NCBI RefSeq assembly: GCF_000715075.1
Contig: NC_134102.1
Coordinates: 96,241,766 to 96,305,765, forward strand
Length of the DNA stretch: 64,000 nucleotides
Origin: Nicotiana tabacum
Taxonomy: Eukaryota > Streptophyta > Magnoliopsida > Solanales > Solanaceae
Reading direction: 5' to 3'
Under the pieces are notes generated by a model. It saw only the letters and a list, made by a program, of their open reading frames with translations, was not told where the DNA came from and made no database searches. Shown here piece after piece: positions 41,260-53,290 of this stretch; positions within the stretch are counted from its first letter, which is position 1, and the number at the start of each line of letters is the position of its first letter. The position numbers and the translations under genes are program-made.

Positions 41260-41875
41260 CTGTCACTCCAAAACTAGTCAAACAATGTTCAAACCAATAA
41301 GAATATACTATAATACTCATTATAAATCAATTTAGACAAATTTCCAACTCCGCTCGAAAAGTTGATAAAGCAACCCTTGGGCCTCCAAATCAATATCCGG
41401 ACGCGTTCCCAATACCAGAATAACCATACGGAGCTATTCCCAGACTCAGAATCCCAAATGGACTTCAATAGCATTGAAATGCACTTCAACCCAAATTTAT
41501 GAAATTCTTCCAAAATGCCAACCCTCCACAATAGGCGTCGAAATGCTCGCGGGTCATCCGAAACCCAATCCGGACATACAACCAAGTCCAAAGTCATCAT
41601 AAGAACCTGTTCGAACCTTCCAATCCCGATTCTGAGTTCGTTTACTCAAAAATCAAACCTTAGTCAATTCTTCCAACTTAAAGCTTCCGAAATTAAACTT
41701 TTCTTTCCAAACTAACTTTGAACTTCCCGAAATTCAATTCCAACCATACGTGCAAGTCAAAATACCTTATATGAAATCACTCAAGGCCTCAAACCACCGA
41801 ACGAAGTGCTAAAGCTCAAAAATGACTGGTCGGATCGTTACATGTCAAAAATCTGTTAATTAGACCACACCAGAC

Positions 41876-42140
41876 GGGTTTCTTCCCCATATCCATCTTT
41901 TCACTCTCTCTCTTCTATCCCTCATCCATCTCCCTTACCCACCGATTATTTGTCTAATCCTACCCAAAATTAAGTCACCCACCCCCAAACAACGAAGCCA
42001 CACCTCTTCTCTCTCACGCCTAAGCCCCCTGCCGCTGCCACAACTTTTTCGTGCCTCCACTACCACCACTGATGTGCCGCCGCCACCACCACTACCATTT
42101 TGACTCCTCGGCAGCACCACCACTGCCATTGTTGTTCAAG
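41876..42140 (+). other. Probable 5' untranslated exon of the CACTA transposase
   Basis: C- and CT-rich stretch, unlike anything near it, ending CAAG|GTTAGT at 42140/42141, a fair plant splice donor. No long plus-strand frame starts here; the Gly/Arg frame on the opposite strand is a composition effect. The next good acceptor, TCTGTGTAG at 43151-43159, directly precedes the transposase ATG. Confidence 0.5.
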
Positions 42141-43159
<1,019 letters not shown>

Positions 43160-43960
43160 ATGAAATATCGTAGTTGGATGTATAATAGAAATTATCCTAA
43201 TCGTCGGTTTTTGAGGGAGGAATTTATAGAAGTGGTTAATGAATTTATTTGGCATGCAATATCATTTGAACCATTTCAAATCGGTGGGATGATTAGGTGT
43301 TCTTGTGTGAAGTGCAACTGTTTGCATTTTTTTGGATCGGATGATGTTAAGACTCATCTTTGCAAAAAAGGGTTTATGGATAATTATTTTGTGTGGACTA
43401 GTAATGGAGAGGTTGATGGTACTGATGGTGTATTTCATAACGTAGTTGTTGGTGAAAGTAGTAGGTCGGTGAAGAATAGCGTTCAACATCCTAGATACCA
43501 TGAAATGGTTGCGGATGCTTTTGGGATGCACTTCGATTTTGATAGGTCCTAAAAAGGGGATAACATATGGCCTTCCAGAGAGATCATTTCGGCGCTACAG
43601 GGCTGGATTGCAAGGTATAGGAACTTCCTCCCAAGGCGAGGTAATTTATAGGTCGACTCTCTCATCTGTGGAGAAGAAGATCGCAAAGATGACAGCAGAG
43701 CTTGAAGAGACAAAGGCTAAAGAGCAATAGAGAGTTGAACAATTTGATACCCTTCAAGTTCAGCTAGAAAAGAGGGGCCAACAATTTAATCTCCTTCAAG
43801 GTCAGTTGGCCAATCTTCTTGCTAGTGCTGTTTTCCCCATTCCCCGGTCTCGTGAGCCTTCCCCAGAGACTAATCCTTCTCATCGTGATCCTTCGAACCA
43901 TGCCAACGATGAAGATTCTAATACTGAAGATGGAGATGATGCCATACAAAACACCCATTA
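43160..43960 (+). pseudogene. CACTA transposase, N-terminal and C-terminal domains joined by a deletion
   Basis: The ATG at 43160 follows the splice acceptor. Residues 1-85 match the Transpos_assoc domain of En/Spm transposases: MKYRSWM, FIEVVNEFI, GGMIRCSCVKCNC, VKTHLCKKGF and YFVWTSNGE, with Cys and His in the usual zinc-ribbon-like spacing. The frame stops at 43550. A second frame (43554-43960) starts KGITYGLPERSFRRYRAGLQG, which looks like the C-terminal Transposase_24 type region, followed by a heptad-like coiled coil (VEKKIAKMTAELEETKAKEQ, a TAG, RVEQFDTLQVQLEKRGQQF) and an acidic tail ending at TAA 43960. The catalytic DDE middle part is absent. Confidence 0.75.
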
Positions 43961-44063
43961 AATGGTGTGTTTTACTAAACAAAGTCTTGAACTTGTCAAT
44001 ATTTAGTTGGGAATAGTTTTGAATGATGATTGTATTGTTGATATTATTTTGTTATTGAACATT

Positions 44064-44236
44064 TGTATAGTTGTTGTTGTTGTTGTTGGCGTTGTTGTTA
44101 TAAGCGTTGTGGTTGTGATTGTTATTAGTGTTGTTGTTGGTTAATTGTTGTTGTTGTTGGTTAATTGTTGTTGTTGTTGGTTAATTATTGTTGTTATTGT
44201 TGTTGGTTAATTGTTGTTGTTGTTGTTGGTTAATTA
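44064..44236 (+). repeat. TTGTTG / TTGGTTAA repeat
   Basis: Trinucleotide TTG runs broken by four to five copies of TTGGTTAATT, giving a period of about 20-24 bp. It lies in the 3' part of the CACTA element, after the transposase stop. Confidence 0.85.
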
Positions 44237-44337
44237 TGGTTGAGTGGCAGCAATGTAATGCTGCCATTATAGGATGAATATTAGTTGTAATTGGCAGGTG
44301 GTGTAGCTTAAAAGCATGCATATTCTGTTCGATTTTA

Positions 44338-44836
44338 CCCAGAAAACCGACCGAAGTCGGTCGGAAATCTCATATTGTTTTTGTAGAAATTCAAAATTTC
44401 CGACAGAGTTCGGTCGGAAATTTCAAATGAATTATGCAGAATCTTGACATTTCCAACCTAAGTCGCTCGAAAATGTCTTTTTAAATATATTTATTTATTT
44501 TGTATACCGACCAATTTTGGTCAGTTTATTATAAGTTATAAATAATTATAAAATTATAATAGATTTAAAATTCCAACCGAAGTCGGTCGCTTTTTGAAAA
44601 TAAATAATTAATACCGACCGATTTCGGTCGGTATATTTATCTTTTGTGTCAGTCAACGCGTTGAAATAACCGACCGCTTTCGGCTGGAAAATTTAGACCG
44701 ATATCGGGCGCAATACCTTAGAGACCATTATTTTTCCGACTAATTAAAAGCGATTAGAAATCGGTCGCTTTTTCCTCAAATTCCGACCGATATCTGTCAG
44801 TTTTCTTGGACGTAATTATGTAGTTTTCTAGTAGTG
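44338..44836 (+). repeat. CACTA subterminal palindromes and terminal inverted repeat
   Basis: About ten copies of a partly palindromic motif, best form ACCGACCGATTTCGGTCGGT (near 44612), others near 44348, 44400, 44460, 44503, 44573, 44672, 44697, 44760 and 44785, about 50 bp apart. In known CACTA elements such repeats are where the transposase binds. The terminal repeat TTTTCTAGTAGTG ends at 44836. Confidence 0.85.
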
Positions 44837-45759
44837 AATGAAAAAAATATATGCTACTCAAATTATTAGATGCTCTTATTATTTGACAGAATATGTAGAT
44901 TCATATGAAGAAGGAAACAAAAGAGTATAAGCACAAATAGAAACTAGGAAGATACGTGACTTAGAAATGTGGCTTATAAATAAATAATACATGTCATTAC
45001 ACGTTAGGGCTCATTATGCTTGTAAAATTCCTAACTAATTCAGGCTAAGAACAAAGCTTATAGTGGTAAAGTTGCGTATGGGTGAAATCGGGGGCAAAGG
45101 TTTCCCCGATAAAGTAACAAAGAAGAAGCGTAGCTCGAAGTGAGTATAATCAAGGCCCAGAAGCCCCTCGTATCGAAACGCTGCACGAATGAACAATGTA
45201 TCCGAGATCGAGCACGGTGTAATGGCATACCCGTGCTAAGTATAGCTTCTGGACCTCGTAGGGACGCGATGAACGGTTACGCATAATGAGAAGGGGGCTA
45301 TAATATTTGCCCTTAACCGGATATTACGGCGCGAATCCCATTCAGTATCAACTGTAGATCAACATTTACCTGAAAAAGAAGATTTTTACCTCTTTTAGAC
45401 TTGTACTAGGATTAAAATTCTCCTACTATATAAAGGGGAAGGTTTTCTTTATTCTCACATATTATGACACGCAAATCAAAGTAATAAAAGCTTACTTTTG
45501 TCTTCTAGCTATTGTTAAAAGCATTACTCATTTGTTCTTTTCTTCATTCGCGACCGAGCTTGTACCGAGGGTCCATTTGAGGACGAATTCCACTATTTAG
45601 TCTAAAATCAGGCTTGGTCACTACATTGCGATTGGTTTAATAATTTATTTTTTCTTTAAATCATTTACTTGTTGTTTTTAATAATCGTATTGAATTAAAT
45701 CACGTATCTTTTAAACCGCTTATAAATTTAATTGTTACGTATTTTAGGGGTAAAGAGTT
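44837..45759 (+). repeat. Probable 5' LTR of a Tat-lineage element, plus flank
   Basis: 44837-45020 is AT-rich sequence that I do not recognise. From about 45020 the sequence is consistent with U3 of a Tat-type LTR, with a TATA box at 45427-45434 (TATATAAA), AATAAA at 45483-45488, and a primer site at 45760. I cannot fix the LTR start, and the end lies shortly before 45755. No gene seen in these 0.9 kb. Confidence 0.45.
45427..45434 (+). promoter_or_regulatory. TATA box of the Tat-type LTR
   Basis: TATATAAA followed by GGGGAAGG, with AATAAA about 50 bp downstream, the normal spacing of promoter and polyadenylation signal in a short plant LTR. Confidence 0.6.
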
Positions 45760-45777
45760 TGGCGCCCACCGTAGGGC
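45760..45777 (+). other. Primer binding site (Tat/Ogre type)
   Basis: TGGCGCCCACCGTAGGGC. TGGCGCCCACCGTGGGG is a common primer site of Tat-like gypsy elements in plants and differs from the initiator-Met site of the chromoviruses in this window. One base differs. Confidence 0.7.
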
Positions 45778-45869
45778 TAAGGATAATAGTGGTGATTTGA
45801 TACGAATATCCATAACACACCCTATTTTACGCTTGTTCTTTGAAATTTTAATTCCAGGTTAGCCTTAGG

Positions 45870-47262
45870 ATGTCAAACTCTCTGTCTGCCCACTTGAATA
45901 TTGACGCAGAGTTAGGCCGTCACGGCAAGAATAATATATGGTGCCTAGTAATGATGTGCCACCTGCCGATCCAAAAAGTGTCCCAGTTTTCGACCTGGTC
46001 GATGCTAACTCGCACCTGGCCATCAACATCAAATTTCCATCTGACCCCGAAAACAGTTTGAGAGGGACCCCGGCCAGCGACTCGAGAAGCGCCTGAAGGT
46101 GAAGGTAATAGGGTAAGCCTACGACTGATTTTCGAAATGTTGCAGGCTCAACAAGCGGCAATAGCATAGATGCAAAACCAAAGCCACGCCCCTCTCATGG
46201 TCGAGCCCGAACAGTTCCGGGAAAATACTCGAAGAGATGAGTTAGTTTCCATGGAACCGGGTGAAGTCAGACCCGGAGAAAATTCTAAGGTGATGAAGAT
46301 ACTCGAAGCATTAACAAAATAGGTGGAGTGAGGAGAGAAAAAGATTGAGGTTAACGACCAGATGGTAGAAACATACAACTCTAGGATCGATCAGATCCCG
46401 GGAGAACCTCCGATATTGAAGGAGGCAGACTCCAAAAGGTTTATTGAGAAGCCCTTTCCCCCGAGCGCGGCACCGAAGCCGATCCCAAAGAGGTTTAGAA
46501 TGCCTGACATTCACAAGTACAATAGGACCACAGATCCAAATGAGAATGTAACCTCCTATGCATGCGCGATCAGAGGAAACGACTTGGAATATGACGAAAT
46601 CGAGTCGGTGTTGCCGAAAAAGTTTGGGGAAACTTTTTCCAACAGGGAAATAATATGGTATCACAACTTGCATTCTATTGACTAGTTTGCTATGATCGCA
46701 GATTCTTTCGTGAAAGCCCATGTCAGAGCCATCAAGGTCGAGACCAGAAAGTCGGATCCTTTCAAGGTCAAACAGAGGGATAATGAGATGCTCAGGGAGT
46801 TTGTATCGAGATTCCAGATGGAACGAATGGATCTGCCACCAGTTGTGGATAATTGGGACGTTCAATCATTCACTCAAGGGCTTAAACCTCAAAGTTTCGC
46901 AACCTCTCAACAACTAAAACAAAATTTGGTGGAGTATCCAAAGGTGACTTGGGCCGATGTCCGCAAAAGATACCAATCGAAGATCAGGGTCGAAGACGAC
47001 CAACTTAGGGCCCGTATGGATTTATTTACCCCATTAGAACCGATGAAAAGTCTAAGAGAGCCATTGATCAGGAGCCAAGACCGGTCCGAGATCGGTATCT
47101 GTCATACAAGGCATATCGAATAGGGAACAGATCCGGGCATCACTCGACAAGGAAAGAGAAGAGAAGTGATCAAAGACCGAGAGGCCAAGGCCTAATGAGC
47201 AAGAGCGGGTTTGACAGGTCGGTCAGGAGCAGCGAAGTACCATGATTATCGGAGTATAATTT
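45870..47262 (+). pseudogene. gag: gag of a Tat-lineage gypsy element, truncated
   Basis: Start at ATG 45870 (MSNSLSAHLNID) with frame breaks; the N-terminal linker near 46140-46330 has in-frame stops. The readable part from 46362 has VETYNSRIDQIPG, KPFPPSAAPKPIPKRFRMPD, HKYNRTTDPNENVTSY, IRGNDLEYDEIESVLPKKFG and, after a TAG at 46683, DSFVKAHVRAIKVETRKSD, LREFVSRFQMERMDLPPV and QQLKQNLVEYPKVTWADV. These are the capsid motifs of Tat-type elements common in Solanaceae. At 47124 the frame stops, and EYNF shortly before 47262 is where an LTR-II insertion cuts it. Confidence 0.85.
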
Positions 47263-48891
47263 TGTCACGACCCAATTTCATTTTAGTTCGTGATGGTTCC
47301 CAACACCATTGCTAGGTAAGCCAACAGTGAACAATCCAGGAATTTTCCTATTTTAATAAGTTTTTCCCAAGTAAATAGCTTTTCTTAATTTACTAGGTCT
47401 AGTAAGAGACAGATTTAAATTATTAAAATGAAAGCAGCTGAATGTATTTACGACCATAGGAATAAAACCAAAATCACAAGTCTACTAGTGTATGCCAAGA
47501 TCGGGTGTCACAAGTGTGTGGGCTGTTAGTGGAATATACAAAAGATCTCTCTCTACTGTATGAAATAGAATAGATAGAAAATAAATCAAAAGAGAGACTT
47601 CGGATGCTGCGGAACGGCTCGGAAGGGCAGCTCACCGTGTGGTCTCGGACCAAAAGTCAAGCGTGCACATTGGATTGATAACCAGATGCACCTGCCTCAG
47701 ATCCTGCACAACAAGTACAGAAGTGTAGCGTGAGTAAATAAACAATATACACCCAGTAAGTATCTACTCTAACCTCGAAGAAGTAGTGACGAGGGGTCGA
47801 CTTCGACACTTACTATGGGCCAAAGATATAAAAGTATGAAGTTTTAATTAAACATGATATATAAACTGATAATAGTACTCAGAGCAGAAAAAATAAGTAA
47901 ACGATCCTCCCATTTTAAGTAAGAACCAAGTCATTTCTCTCGTCTAATCGTTTCATCTTTCAAGTACGTGGAACAATATTAAATATAAAGGGGTTCCAAT
48001 ATCTTTACGCACAAATTATGCCGAGGACGTACAGCCCGATTCAAATATACATATAAATATATTGTGCATTGCCGAGGGTCGAACGACCCGAACCATAAAT
48101 ACATCAATTAACCTGCCGAGGCGAACAATCTGCTCGCGGAATATACTTGCGAAGTGGTTGAGTATAAATTTTCTCAATTCTTTTCACAATAAGAAATTCA
48201 TCTAGGAACCTTTAAAAATGTTGAAATCCTCAACTTCCGCTTTAATCCAAACACTTAGTAAGCATAAACAAGCAACGATATCAACAAAAACCATGGTGTA
48301 AGCCTAAATCTACCCGGACATAAGCATGAATAGTAGCTACGCATGGACTCTCGTCACTTCGTACGTATGTAGCCCCCGTAAATAGTAGTACATAATGACT
48401 AAATTCACCTATGGCATTAATTCCCTCTTACAAGGTTAGAAAAGAGACTTACCCCGTTTCAAGGCCTATTTCCCGGTCGAAGAATGTGCTCACTCCCTTA
48501 ATTTGGTGTCGAATCATCCAAAAACTAATCGAATAGGATATAAAATAATCAATGCATGCTCAAAAGTTCGTATTCTAACTACTAAAGCTATTACCTAACC
48601 CCAATTTAAGAATTCCCAAAATTCACCTCCCCAGGCCCATGTGCTCGGATTCCGGAAATTTTCAAAGAAAATTGTTACCCATAACCTCATGAACTCAATA
48701 TATGATTTTTACTAAATTCCATAACAAATTTTGTGGTTAAATCTCATTTTTTGATCAAAAACCTAGGTTTTCACCCAAACCCAAAATTTTTACTAATTTA
48801 CATGTTATAATCTACCCATAAACTATGTATTTAACACACATTATATAGAAATTACTTACCTCAAAGTGCTAGGTGAAATCCCCTCTCTAAG
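47263..48891 (-). repeat. LTR-II, 3' portion
   Basis: Begins on the plus strand with TGTCACGACCC. It has the decayed hairpin (47704-47720), GATCGGG/CCGAGG words (48010-48140) and the run to CCCTCTCTAAG where the younger element inserted. The other part of this LTR is 60377-61342. No gene seen. Confidence 0.8.
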
Positions 48892-51800
48892 TGTGATGAC
48901 CCAAAATGTTATCTTTAAATTTAATAATTAATTCTGTGTTCTAAGACCTCGAAAAGTACTATTTATCATTACTCGACTTGTGTGTGCAGTCCGTAAAACT
49001 TTTCCGAAAAATTTAAGGTGAAAAATGAATTAAAATGTGAATTAGAGCTTTAAAACTCAACTCAGTTAACTTTGGTTAACATTTTGAGCAAACAGACTCG
49101 GATCAGTATTTTGATAATTTTGGTAGGTTCGTATCGTGATTTGGGACTTAGGCGTATGCCCGGAATCAAATTCCGAGGTTCCTAGCCCGAGATCTTGAAT
49201 TTTAATGAAAAATTAAAAGTTTAAGTTCAAATAGTGACCGGATGTCAAATTATGTGCAAACGAACCCGGAATAGAATTTTGATGATTCCAACAGCTCCGT
49301 ATGGTGATTTTGGACTTAGGAGCATGATCGGAATTTTATTTGGAAGTCCGTAGTAGAAATAGGCCTGAAATGCCGAAAGTTGAATTTTTGGGAAGTTTGA
49401 CCGAGAGGTTGACTTTTTGATATCGGGGTCCAAATCCGATTCTGAAAATTTTCATAGCTCAATTTTGTCATTTATGACTTGTGTGCAAAATTTGAAGTCA
49501 TTCCGAATTGATTTGATGTGTTTCGACGACACAAGATATACAATTTGAAAGTTAAAAGTTCATTGATTTTGATTTGAGGTGCGATTCGTCGTTTTGATGT
49601 TGTTTGATGTAGTTTGAAGCCTCGACTAAGTTCCTATGGTATTTTGGGACATGTTGGAATAATTTGTTAAGGTCCCGAGGGTCTCGGGTGGATTTCGAAA
49701 GGTAAACGGAATGGATTTCGGACAAAGTGCTGGAAATTTCTGTTTGCAGAAATTTCTGTTGCAGAAATTCCGTGCGTGGAGCCAAGTTTGGAAGCTTATA
49801 TCTCGCAATGCATAAGGAATCAGAAAATGTACAAAACATGAAAGTTGTATTCGTTGGATTATAGGTTCCAGTAAGTTAAACTATGCATTATTTGGACATT
49901 TGTACAGAAAGTTATGATGGATTGAAAGAAGGCTGGTAGAGCAGTTTCGCCAGAAATTTCGCTAGAAATTTTGATGCATGCAGCCAAATTTGGGAGATTA
50001 TATCTCGCAATGCATAAGAAATCGGAATAATTACAAAACATGAAAGTTGTAGTCGGTGGATTCTAGTTTTCAGAAAGTTAAACCATTTATTATTTGGACA
50101 TTTGTACCTAAAGTTATGATCAATTGAAGTAAGACTGGTAGAGCTGTTTCTGGTAGACTTTTATTGACGAAAAATGGACTTTTAGTAACGGATTGGCAGA
50201 AACTTAAGGACCAAAAATGCTCATTTCATTCATTTCGTTTTGGATTTTTGGAGCACGATTTTTGGGCGATTTTCACGGGAAAACATTGGGGTAAGTGTTC
50301 CTTATCCTATATTGATTATATTTCATGATTCCATACTCATTTACATCATGAATCCGTGAATTTATGGAAAAAAAATCAAGATTTTTGCAAAATCTTCCAA
50401 AAACAAAAATTTAAGATTTGGAGGTCGAGTTGTTATCGGATTTTGGTAAAATTGATATGGGTGGACTCGTAATTGAATGAGTTGTCGTATTTTATAAGTT
50501 TCGCTGGATTCCGAGATGTGGGTCCCACGGGCAAATTTTGAGCTAATTTCGAATTTTACCGAAAATGTAATATTTTCTTATGAAATTGATTACTATAATT
50601 TTTGTTGACTGTATCGAATTAATTATGACTAGATACGAGTCGATCGGAGTCGGAAATTCGAGGAAAAAGCATAATACTTGGTTAAATTGGAGCAAGTCGA
50701 GGTAAGTGACTTGTCTAACCTTGTGTGGGGGAAATTTCTCCTAGAATTGATATTGATGTGATTATTGAAATGTGTTGAAAGTCGTGTGCACGAGGTGACG
50801 AGTGTGTACACGGGTTAATTTGCGAAAGATTATATTTTTAAATTGTGTAGATCACTGTTGCGCATTTATTAAATTATTTTATCTTGTTATATTCTTCATC
50901 ATTGATGTGAGATATATACTTCAAATTTGTTTGATCTTTTCTTACTAATTGTTTTACCTATTTAGTTGAAACTTGGTTTCTTTTATTCTGTGCATTATTT
51001 GAAGGTTGATTTTCTTTAAATTAAATATTATTAATATGAAGTATTTGACATTTGTAAACTTGATATTGAAGCAACGTAGTAAAGATTTTGAAATATTATT
51101 TTCCTAAATTATTTACACCTGAATATTTTTATACTCATTGTGAGGGAGCCGTGAGCTCTTTATTGTGGAAGAATATTATTGATGAATTATTTTGATATGA
51201 GCTGTGAGCTCTTTATTGTGAAAAACTATTATTGATGATTTATTTTGGCATGAGCCGTGAGCTCTTTATTGTGGCAAACTATTATTGATGATTTATTTTG
51301 GCATGAGCCGTGAGCTCTTAATTGTGGAAAAATATTGTTGTTGAATTATTTTGGCAAGTTAAATTATTTGAGCACTTGAGGTGCAAATTGTGATATATTG
51401 TGATATTGATACGCATGCGGTGGTATAAGGTCTGGGTGTTGAAACGCATGCGGTGAGATAAGGGTGGCTTGATATGTGTGGCTAGTAGGGGAACTACTAG
51501 AAGTCATGCGGTGTGATAAGGGTGGCTAAAACGCGGGATGCTATTTCGGGAAAAATGTTTTCTTTAAATAAATTGTGAAGGCTCCCGCGGTGATATAAGA
51601 AAATGAGATATTGTGAATTTATTTATGATTTGGGACTACGAGGCGGTACCTCGGGAGTGCCCTTATTGATATTGATTTATGGCTGTAGTTGCCTTTGATT
51701 ATTATTGTGATTTTCATAAAGTTGAAGGAAATTCTGTTTTGATTTCCACGAGATATTATTTGCAATTATTTGGTGTCATTAAATGTGACATACTATTTGA

Positions 51801-52308
51801 TTCATTTTCAATGTTATTTTATTTTACTACATTGATAAACATTTTACCATGCCATTATTATATTCCAATAGGGCCTCACCTGACCTCGTCACTACTCTAC
51901 CGAGGTTAGGCTTGGCACTTACTGGGTACCGCTGTGGTGTACTCATACTACGCTTCTGCACATCTTTTTGTGCAGATCCAGGTACATTTTACCAGCCTAG
52001 ACGTCATTGAGTTACCTGCGCACGGAGACTTCGAGGTATATCTGCCAGTGTCCGTAGACTCCGGAGTCCCCTTCTATCATTTTATGTTGCTTCCTTATAT
52101 TTTATCTAGACCTTGACATATAGAGACATTGAGAATAAATTCTTAGAAGCTTGTGACTTATTTCTACCGGGTTTTGGGAGTTGAAATTGTTTGAATTGTA
52201 GTTTATTTATTTCAGATATTTATTATTATTCCGCATTGATAGGCTTACCTAGTCTTAGAGACTAGGTGCCATCACGACATCCTACGGAGGGAATTTGGGG
52301 TCGTGACA
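48892..52308 (+). repeat. 5' LTR of the LTR-A element
   Basis: Starts TGTGATGACCCAAAATG and ends GGTCGTGACA. Notable parts: GGTAAGTG at 50291 and 50701, a 53-bp tandem array (51146-51357), CGCATGCG palindromes near 51410-51450, hairpins CTAGTAG/CTACTAG (51482-51500) and CGAGG/CCTCG (51639-51653), the common hairpin (51956-51975), and a terminal stem TCACGAC/GTCGTGA (52272-52306). Short frames found in it also occur in the 3' LTR and resemble no protein. Confidence 0.95.
51146..51357 (+). repeat. 53-bp tandem array (5' LTR)
   Basis: Four units, each with GAG(C/T)CGTGAGCTC at 51146, 51199, 51252 and 51305, followed by TTTATTGTGGAAAA and an AT-rich tail. The period is exactly 53 bp. Confidence 0.9.
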
Positions 52309-52311
52309 AGT

Positions 52312-52323
52312 TGGTATCAGAGC
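52312..52323 (+). other. Primer binding site (initiator Met tRNA)
   Basis: TGGTATCAGAGC three bases after the LTR end. It is intact, as needed for recent reverse transcription. Confidence 0.9.
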
Positions 52324-53290
52324 ACTAGGTTCATAGGTGTCATGAGTCACAAGCAGGTTTAGTAGAGTCTTGCAGATCGGTACGGAGATGTCTGTACTTA
52401 TCTTCTAGAGGCTATGGAACTGTTATGAAATATTCTCTTATTTGACTCCTTATCGTGCGGCATTGATTTAGCTTGAAACATATATCTTATATTCCTTTGT
52501 ATCCACTCGTGCATGACATTGCGCACTCAATATCAGTTATGCGTCGACGATTCATGATGCCGCAGATGGACTACGAGGGAGCAAAAGATGCTCAAACATT
52601 GCCTTAACGTGTGGTTCCGACTGAAGATGTGGGCGTATTGAGAGATCACCTAGTGAATCATGTGCGGGGTGCAACTGACATTGGCGTCTGGTTGATTTAT
52701 ACGAGTTGTGAAGGTTATTATTGTGGCCTATGACTTCACGTCGTCCACTACCAATGGGTGGATTGCGGGGTCATGTATTATATCAGTTTTGGCCTGAAAT
52801 GTATATATGTGGTACTGAAAGGTTCCCTAAAATTTACACATGTTTAATACCTAAAATTTTGTAGAGGATAAGGTTGGGACTTGCGGTATGTCCGCCTCCT
52901 TAATAATCCTATACTTCAATAGCAAATGAGTTATAGAAACAACTCTAAATTTGTAGAAGGTCTACTCAGCGTGGACGTCACTGTTGCGGATTTTGGAGTG
53001 CTTCAGAGTAAGTATAGTTGTTGACGAGATTATGGATTATGTGATTCGTGCCAAGCTTTGTCTGTATGGAGCTCTACTTTTGTGATCATTGTGTATAAAT
53101 TAGGGTAAGGGTTACCCCAAAAAAGAGTCGAAGAGTATGTTAAGAAATGGGTCAGCTCAACAATGTTAAGTCAGCATAACAAAAGAAGAAATTTTCCTTG
53201 GGAGAGATAATTCACCACCGGTGTTCGTGGTACGCCTATGAAGAGGGCAGGCCAGCCAATGCAACACCGCCCACTTGGCTTAGTTCTCAG
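52324..53290 (+). other. Leader of the LTR-A element
   Basis: No frame of note. It is about 1 kb, much longer than the 170-180 bp leaders of the other chromoviruses here. A partly deleted copy lies at 36471-36999, so the long leader is a family trait. It probably holds the degraded N-terminal part of gag, which I cannot read. Confidence 0.6.

Larger units (their letters stand above)
31528..41842 (-). repeat. LTR-II split by a solo LTR-IV and a duplication
   Basis: Minus-strand LTR-II pieces: 31528-32610 (3' end of the LTR, TCGTGATA form), 36038-36470, and 40828-41842 (5' end, TGTAACGATCC form). A piece of about 0.9 kb is missing at 41378 relative to 8110-10824. Between the pieces lie the solo LTR-IV and the duplicated block. 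Flanking bases GGTCG and TGTCA are not a convincing target duplication. Hairpin at 31941-31958; microsatellite at 32203-32260. Confidence 0.65.

Noticed and set aside
31523..41847. Target duplication GGTCG/TGTCA around the split LTR-II
   Set aside because: Only three of five bases agree, and the first lies in a repeated CACTA motif, so it may be chance.
41935..42129. Gly/Arg-rich frame on the minus strand
   Set aside because: Composition effect of the C-rich exon on the plus strand; no homology.
49245..49839. Minus-strand frames present in both LTRs (also 57297-57891)
   Set aside because: They are repeated only because the LTRs are repeated; the frames lie antisense in LTR sequence with no protein similarity.
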